Shown one piece after another: positions 6,983 to 8,940 of a stretch of 8,940 bases of DNA (its first letter is position 1; each line of letters begins with the position of its first letter). The translations under genes and the position numbers were made by a program. Under the pieces are notes generated by a model. That model saw nothing but the letters and a program-made list of their open reading frames with translations, ran no database searches and was not told where the DNA came from. Location: the NCBI GenBank assembly GCA_003508005.1, contig DNUE01000042.1, positions 938 through 9,877 on the forward strand, in the 5' to 3' direction. The stretch is from Desulfobulbaceae bacterium (GTDB lineage Bacteria > Desulfobacterota > Desulfobulbia > Desulfobulbales > Desulfobulbaceae).

Positions 6983-7620
6983 CAGTCGGCCAGCTTTGCT
7001 TCCAGGGCCTCGGCAAACCTGGGATCAACGGAATAGCCGAGTTCCCTGGCCTTGTCCATATTCTTTTTCGCCTCTTGGAACTCGTTCTTGAAGTAGAGGG
7101 CCACCGCCAGATTGTTGCGGGCCATGGCCGAATCCGGATCAATAGACACTGCCTGCCTTGCCGCCTCCACTGCCTTTTCGTCCTCGGCATTCTGGGTGTA
7201 GGCGGAAGTCAGGTTGATCCAGCCGGTGATCAGGCTGGGGACAATCTGAGTGGCCCGGATATATGATGCAATGGCCTCGTCCACCCTGTTCTGCTGCTGT
7301 CGGATGAGCCCGATGTTAACATGGGCCTCGGCCATGTCGGGGGTGATATTCAGGGCCCGCTCGTTGAGCTCCATGGCTTTTGCCACGTCGCCCTGCTCGA
7401 AATAAATGGCCCCGAGGTTAATCAGACTCTCCACTGACTGGGGGTCCAACTCCATGGCCCGGTTCAGCTCGCGAATGGCATCCGAGTTGCGGCCGGCCTG
7501 ACGGTATACCAGGCCCAGCTTATGGTGGGCCATAACGTTTTCCGAATGCTGGGAAACGATCGCCTCGAGTTCCTTGATCACTGTTGCCATATCATTCTTG
7601 TTGGATTCGCTCTCTGTCAT
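6982..7620 (-). CDS. Five-repeat TPR protein, first gene of the operon
   Basis: This 212-residue soluble protein consists almost entirely of canonical 34-residue tetratricopeptide repeats, near 28-61, 62-95, 96-129, 130-163 and 164-197. Each carries the usual pattern, for example LGLVYRQAGRNSDAI, LGAIYFEQGDVAKA and LAVALYFKNEFQEA, ending in a DP-type turn. The acidic N-terminus (MTESESNKND) is not a signal peptide. TPR arrays bind partner proteins, and no enzyme motif is present. The ATG at 7620 is backed by AAGGAAG and an upstream sigma70-type promoter about 85 bp away, making it the likely first gene of the TPR-HEAT-TPR-rib-nusB unit. Its stop overlaps the next start by one base. The cellular role is unknown. 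Confidence 0.92.
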   Translation of the reverse strand: MTESESNKNDMATVIKELEAIVSQHSENVMAHHKLGLVYRQAGRNSDAIRELNRAMELDPQSVESLINLGAIYFEQGDVAKAMELNERALNITPDMAEAHVNIGLIRQQQNRVDEAIASYIRATQIVPSLITGWINLTSAYTQNAEDEKAVEAARQAVSIDPDSAMARNNLAVALYFKNEFQEAKKNMDKARELGYSVDPRFAEALEAKLAD

Positions 7621-7710
7621 AGTTCTTCCTTTGTCGAAAATAAGCTGATGCCGTGATTAAGACGGCGTATATATACTCTTTGTGGTCTTCCTGGCGGGAA
7701 AGGTGACTAC

Positions 7711-7738
7711 ATTATAGGTACGAACGGATTGTAGGCAA
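7711..7738 (-). promoter_or_regulatory. Sigma70-type promoter of the TPR-rib-nusB operon
   Basis: On the minus strand a perfect TATAAT (7716-7711) lies 16 bp after TTGCCT (7738-7733, four of six consensus bases). Transcription would start near 7704, giving an untranslated leader of about 84 nt. The leader contains a perfect palindrome GTATATATAC at 7667-7676 and a small hairpin (GCCGT/ACGGC, 7-nt loop) at 7650-7666. The site lies in the 140-bp gap after ribF, so the operon need not depend on ribF transcription. No FMN-riboswitch consensus was seen in the leader. Confidence 0.65.
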
Positions 7739-7760
7739 GATGAAAATGCACAACAATCAC

Positions 7761-8732
7761 TTACCTGCTGAAATTCTCCTCGCAGGAGAGCAGCAGTTCT
7801 TTCTGCGCCCCGGCCAGCACGTCGCGGGCCACCTGGATGTCCCGCCGGATCTGGTCCGCCAGTTCCTCGGGGCCGCTGAATTTTATTTCCCCCCGCAGAT
7901 GGCGCAGCAGGTTGATCTTGATCGGCCGGCCGTAGATGTCATCGTGAAAATCGAAAATATGCGTTTCGGCCACCAGCCGGCTTTCGCCGAAAGTGGGGTT
8001 GCAGCCGATATTGGCCACTCCGCCGTAGCAGCGGCCGTCGTAAATGACCTGAGTGACGTACACTCCGCGCCGGGGGCAGAGGTCTTCCTCGGATATCCGC
8101 AAGTTTGCGGTGGGAAAACCCACCACCTTGCCGCCCCGCTGCTTGCCGCGTTGAACCTCTCCCCGGATCTGGTAGTAGCGGCCGAGCAGCAGACGGACCT
8201 CATCCATTTTGCCCTCGGCGACCAGTTCCCTGATCCGGGTGCTGCTGACCAGCATGCCCTTTTCGTAGTGGGCCTCCACCACGGTGACCGGAAACCCGCG
8301 CTCCCGGCCCTTGGCCTGGAGGAACTCGATATTGCCCTGCCGGCCGCGGCCGAAGGCATAGTCGTAGCCGACCACCAGTTCTCGGACCCCGATAATCCCA
8401 AGCAGGATCTCTTCGACAAAGGCATCGGCTGATGTGGCGGCGAACTCCCGGTCAAAAGGGATGACCACCAGCACATCGATCCCCGCTTTCTCGATGAGCT
8501 CAATCTTCTGTTCGGTGGTGGAAATGAGCCGGATGCTCTCAGGCCGCAGCACCTTGAGCGGATGCGGATCGAAGGTCACCACTACGCTGGTCCCCTTGAG
8601 GTTTCTGGCCCTGCTGACCACCTCGCTGAACAGAATCTGGTGGCCGAGATGCACCCCGTCGAAATTGCCGATAGTCACGCAGGCACCGCGAAAGGGCTTC
8701 TTGATATCCGCCAGGCTGGTGTAGAGTTTCAT
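7761..8732 (-). CDS. ribF: Bifunctional riboflavin kinase / FAD synthetase
   Basis: RibF phosphorylates riboflavin to FMN and adenylylates FMN to FAD. With the ATG at 8732 it has 323 residues, normal for the family. The N-terminal FAD synthetase domain (about 1-170) shows TIGNFDGVHLGHQ at 20-32, FDPHP, VVGYDYAFGRGRQGN and SSTRIREL. The C-terminal kinase domain (about 180-310) shows GGKVVGFPTANL, RRGVYV, NIGCNPTFG and ETHIFDF..DIYG. The ATG is chosen because MKLYTSLADIKKPF fits typical RibF starts. An in-frame TTG at 8762 would add ten residues but lies in the T-run of a terminator-like hairpin. Neither start has a clear Shine-Dalgarno. It diverges from tRNA-Leu and lies upstream of, but apart from, the rest of the flavin genes. 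No terminator was found after its TAA. Confidence 0.95.
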   Translation of the reverse strand: MKLYTSLADIKKPFRGACVTIGNFDGVHLGHQILFSEVVSRARNLKGTSVVVTFDPHPLKVLRPESIRLISTTEQKIELIEKAGIDVLVVIPFDREFAATSADAFVEEILLGIIGVRELVVGYDYAFGRGRQGNIEFLQAKGRERGFPVTVVEAHYEKGMLVSSTRIRELVAEGKMDEVRLLLGRYYQIRGEVQRGKQRGGKVVGFPTANLRISEEDLCPRRGVYVTQVIYDGRCYGGVANIGCNPTFGESRLVAETHIFDFHDDIYGRPIKINLLRHLRGEIKFSGPEELADQIRRDIQVARDVLAGAQKELLLSCEENFSR

Positions 8733-8760
8733 AGTCAGTTCAGTGTATACGTTACCAGGC

Positions 8761-8796
8761 AAAAAACGTCAGGCCGCTAAAAATGAAAAGCCTGAC
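8761..8796 (-). terminator. Terminator-like hairpin with T-run in the ribF leader
   Basis: Read on the minus strand, GTCAGGC (8796-8790) pairs with GCCTGAC (8774-8768) across a 15-nt loop. One base later comes TTTTTT (8766-8761), giving the shape of an intrinsic terminator. It points toward ribF and ends 29 bp before its ATG. Nothing on the minus strand in the visible upstream DNA needs ending, so it may be an attenuator or may stop read-through antisense to the tRNA. The stem is only 7 bp and the loop is long. It overlaps one end of the dispersed repeat. Confidence 0.4.
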
Positions 8797-8868
8797 CGTC
8801 CGCAACTGCGATTCACTACATTGCAGAGCTTGCCGGCGTCGGAATCGCACTTTTTGCGATCCCGGCAA
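8788..8868 (+). repeat. Dispersed intergenic repeat, copy A (ribF/tRNA-Leu region)
   Basis: The plus strand here aligns with the minus strand of 3206-3287. The identical 15-mer core TTGCCGGCGTCGGAA is at 8830-8844, and the 47-column core (8822-8868) has 38 identities with one gap. This copy folds well: TTGCCGG (8830-8836) pairs with CCGGCAA (8862-8868), and inside it ATCGC (8844-8848) pairs with GCGAT (8856-8860) across a 7-nt loop. It ends 8 bp before the -35 box of tRNA-Leu. A mobile or REP-like intergenic repeat is one reading. Edges are approximate. Confidence 0.6.
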
Positions 8869-8876
8869 AGAAGTGC

Positions 8877-8905
8877 TTGACAAAACCCGGTTTGCTGAGC
8901 ATATT
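8877..8905 (+). promoter_or_regulatory. Sigma70-type promoter of tRNA-Leu
   Basis: A consensus TTGACA (8877-8882) stands 17 bp before CATATT (8900-8905), which matches four of six consensus bases. Transcription would begin near 8912, about seven bases before the tRNA, a short leader typical of stable RNA genes. The downstream tRNA start strongly supports the call. Confidence 0.7.
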
Positions 8906-8918
8906 TGCTGCCGATCGT

Positions 8919-8940
8919 GCCGAAGTGGCGGAACTGGTAG
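8919..8940 (+). tRNA. tRNA-Leu, 5' end only
   Basis: The last 22 bases read GCCGAAG (5' acceptor strand), T8, G9, then GCGG AACTGGTAG, the D-stem and D-loop sequence typical of bacterial leucine tRNAs. The anticodon, the long variable arm and the 3' half are beyond the window, so the codon read cannot be stated. The consensus promoter directly upstream agrees with a tRNA gene. Confidence 0.85.

Overview
The window looks like chromosomal housekeeping DNA from a GC-rich bacterium. Gene order, protein style and a DVU0298-like HEAT-repeat protein suggest a deltaproteobacterial (Desulfobacterota) sulfate-reducer-type lineage, perhaps Desulfobulbales. That placement is inferred from the sequence alone. 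Almost every gene is on the minus strand, so transcription runs from high to low coordinates. No transposase, phage gene, CRISPR array, rRNA or integration scar is visible.

Layout, read in the direction of transcription. At the right edge a tRNA-Leu gene starts on the plus strand behind a clear sigma70-type promoter. Divergent from it is ribF (FMN/FAD synthesis). A separate promoter with a perfect TATAAT then drives a tightly packed block: a five-repeat TPR protein, a zinc-ribbon plus HEAT-repeat protein, a second TPR protein, ribE, ribBA, ribH and nusB. The first junctions overlap by 1 and 8 nt and the third has a 3-nt gap, so translational coupling into ribE is likely. After nusB comes a mostly non-coding stretch with a possible 47-codon membrane protein on the plus strand. 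Last is the 5' part of ftsK, which runs off the left edge.

How the genes work together. RibBA makes the two precursors of riboflavin (DHBP and the GTP-derived pyrimidine), RibH joins them into lumazine, RibE dismutates lumazine to riboflavin, and RibF converts riboflavin to FMN and FAD. The deaminase/reductase RibD is not in the window. NusB is a common companion of ribH and acts in antitermination. The TPR-HEAT-TPR trio has no assigned function; its co-transcription with ribE is the main contextual clue.

The least expected signal is a dispersed repeat of about 80 bp. One copy lies in the 200-bp ribBA-ribH gap and the other, in opposite orientation, in the ribF/tRNA-Leu intergenic region. 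The two share a 15-base identical core and a similar hairpin. The second notable item is the small hydrophobic plus-strand ORF between nusB and ftsK. I found no complete, clearly new defence or mobile system.
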